A stretch of DNA of 28,110 nt, from contig JABFUD020000359.1 of assembly GCA_014529385.2 (NCBI GenBank), positions 1 through 28,110 on the forward strand. Direction: 5' to 3'. Under the pieces are notes generated by a model. The model did no database searches, was not told where the DNA came from, and saw nothing but the letters and a program-made list of their open reading frames with translations. The position numbers and the translations under genes were made by a program. Position 1 is the stretch's first letter, and the number at the start of each line of letters is the position of its first letter. Origin of the DNA: Adiantum capillus-veneris (lineage: Eukaryota > Streptophyta > Polypodiopsida > Polypodiales > Pteridaceae). Shown piece after piece: positions 27,391-28,110 of the stretch.

Positions 27391-28110
27391 CTATATTGAA
27401 TTTGTGAAGTTGTTATCTTGTTCTGAGTCTGAGTGTTGTGGGTCTTCTTTTAATTCAACTTCCACATCTACTATCGGATTCTCTTCTATTTTGTCTATAG
27501 TGCATGTGAGATACACCGACATTGCATTGAGATACACCGACATTGAACTCTTCTTCGTTTTCTTTTGAAAATCATATAATTCAACTTCCACATCTATTAT
27601 CAGATTCTCTTTTATTTTGTCTATCGTGCATTGAGATACACCAACATGAAATCTTCTTCGTCTTCGTTTTGACAATCATACACCCAGACTGGAATTTCCT
27701 CCTTGTAGCCAGCACTTCGGATGTGATGCAATATCTTTTCTGTTGCAAAATATACACTAAATTTTCTTCTCTGTCTGCTAATAATCTGTTGTGAATAGTG
27801 ATAAGAACATACTTGTACAAACTCTAGTTTCTCTTTGAACTTGAGTTTGTTGCACATTGTGCTAGTACTTTCATTGCAAGGGGACGTAAGGTCGAGTAAT
27901 GCTCTCCACACTTTATCATCCACCACTTCCATGTAGGTTGATCTTTTTCCATTGAATTTAAAAATCGTTCGCAAAAGGAGATTCTTTTAGTAAAAATTTT
28001 CTCATTTCTTTGAATACAATCAATTTGGTCTTGAACATTGGAGTAGAAGTGATTACGGAGAAGTGATTCCAATGTATAAAATTTCGGCAAAATCGAGTTT
28101 GAACAAGAAA
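27391..28110 (-). pseudogene. C-terminal part of a hAT-family transposase
   Basis: Minus-strand frames from 28090 read FYSNVQDQIDCIQRNEKIF, then WKWWMIKCGEHYSTLRPLAM and KVLAQCATNSSSKRN-stop. This is the hAT dimerisation domain: WW, a conserved L-x-x-LA and the SS-x-x-R stretch. After the stop (TAG near 27817) the frame continues KYVLITIHNRLLADREEN, so the segment usually between (the second half of the dimerisation helix pair) is missing. An acidic tail follows (EEIPVWVYDCQNEDEEDF) and ends in short in-frame repeats. hAT transposases cut and rejoin DNA at short inverted repeats. The N-terminal and catalytic parts lie beyond the right edge. Confidence 0.8.
27452..27660 (-). repeat. In-frame 126-bp and 21-bp repeats in the hAT acidic tail
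   Basis: AATTCAACTTCCACATCTA starts at 27452 and 27578 (126 bp, 42 codons). GAGATACACCGACATTG starts at 27508 and 27529 (21 bp, 7 codons). On the minus strand these give repeated TIDKIxEN..(V/I)DVEVEL and MSVYLxx units. Both periods are multiples of three. Confidence 0.85.

Noticed and set aside
1-28110. CRISPR array, bacterial operons, tRNA or rRNA genes
   Set aside because: No regularly spaced identical repeats with unique spacers, no ribosome-binding sites with close-packed genes, and no tRNA A/B boxes or rRNA-like sequence were seen; the content is plant nuclear.

Overview
The window reads as repeat-rich nuclear DNA of a land plant, most likely a seed-free vascular plant (a fern is my best guess). 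The grounds are a long intron-less PLS-type pentatricopeptide (PPR) reading region with nearly uniform ~306-bp units, plant-type Ty3/gypsy retrotransposons (one with two RNase H domains, one a chromovirus), a LINE, a hAT transposase, long CT/GA microsatellites and very sparse coding content. The organism call is inference; no organism-specific marker is present. I found no intact protein-coding gene. Every recognisable coding stretch is broken by frameshifts, in-frame stops or deletions. A noisy assembly could add some of the indels, but changed catalytic residues and large deletions argue for real decay.

Layout. 1-1985: a ~0.95-kb inverted repeat with a 93-bp spacer. 1986-5340: unassigned AT-rich DNA with one possible LTR boundary (polypurine run, then TG) near 2783-2816 and a TATA box at 4551. 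5340-8137: remains of a Ty3/gypsy element of Tat-like type (protease, RT, first RNase H lacking its first Asp, second RNase H, integrase zinc region), followed by a second copy of its own RT-RNase H segment (8139-8608) and a CT microsatellite. 8758-10040: unassigned. 10040-14920: a decayed Ty3/gypsy chromovirus (RT, RNase H, integrase, chromodomain, polypurine tract, probable 3' LTR); the LTR carries four regularly built ATTGG...CCAAT pairs. 14921-16400: microsatellites, a Z-DNA-type tract and a C18A25 homopolymer junction.

16404-19330: a PPR pseudogene with seven ~100-residue units and E/E+ tail remnants, split over several frames. 19350-19700: palindromes and a 56-bp tandem duplication. 19600-20675: two weak minus-strand reading frames that could be exons of an unrecognised gene. 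21340-24440: a LINE with coiled-coil ORF1 remnant, endonuclease motif and start of RT, apparently joined directly to its C-terminal end. 24590-25344: TATA and GGGCCC motifs, a GA microsatellite, then a chain of successive hairpins with related loop sequences, the most unusual structure in the window. 25722-26216: two 247-bp tandem repeats. 26324-27340: a decayed protein kinase. 27391-28110: the C-terminal part of a hAT transposase on the minus strand, running off the right edge.

Nothing here suggests genes working together as a pathway. The region looks like nested and flanking insertions around an old PPR copy and an old kinase copy. The two structures not explained by ordinary element decay are the long inverted repeat at the left edge and the hairpin chain at 24834-25344; both would fold strongly if transcribed.
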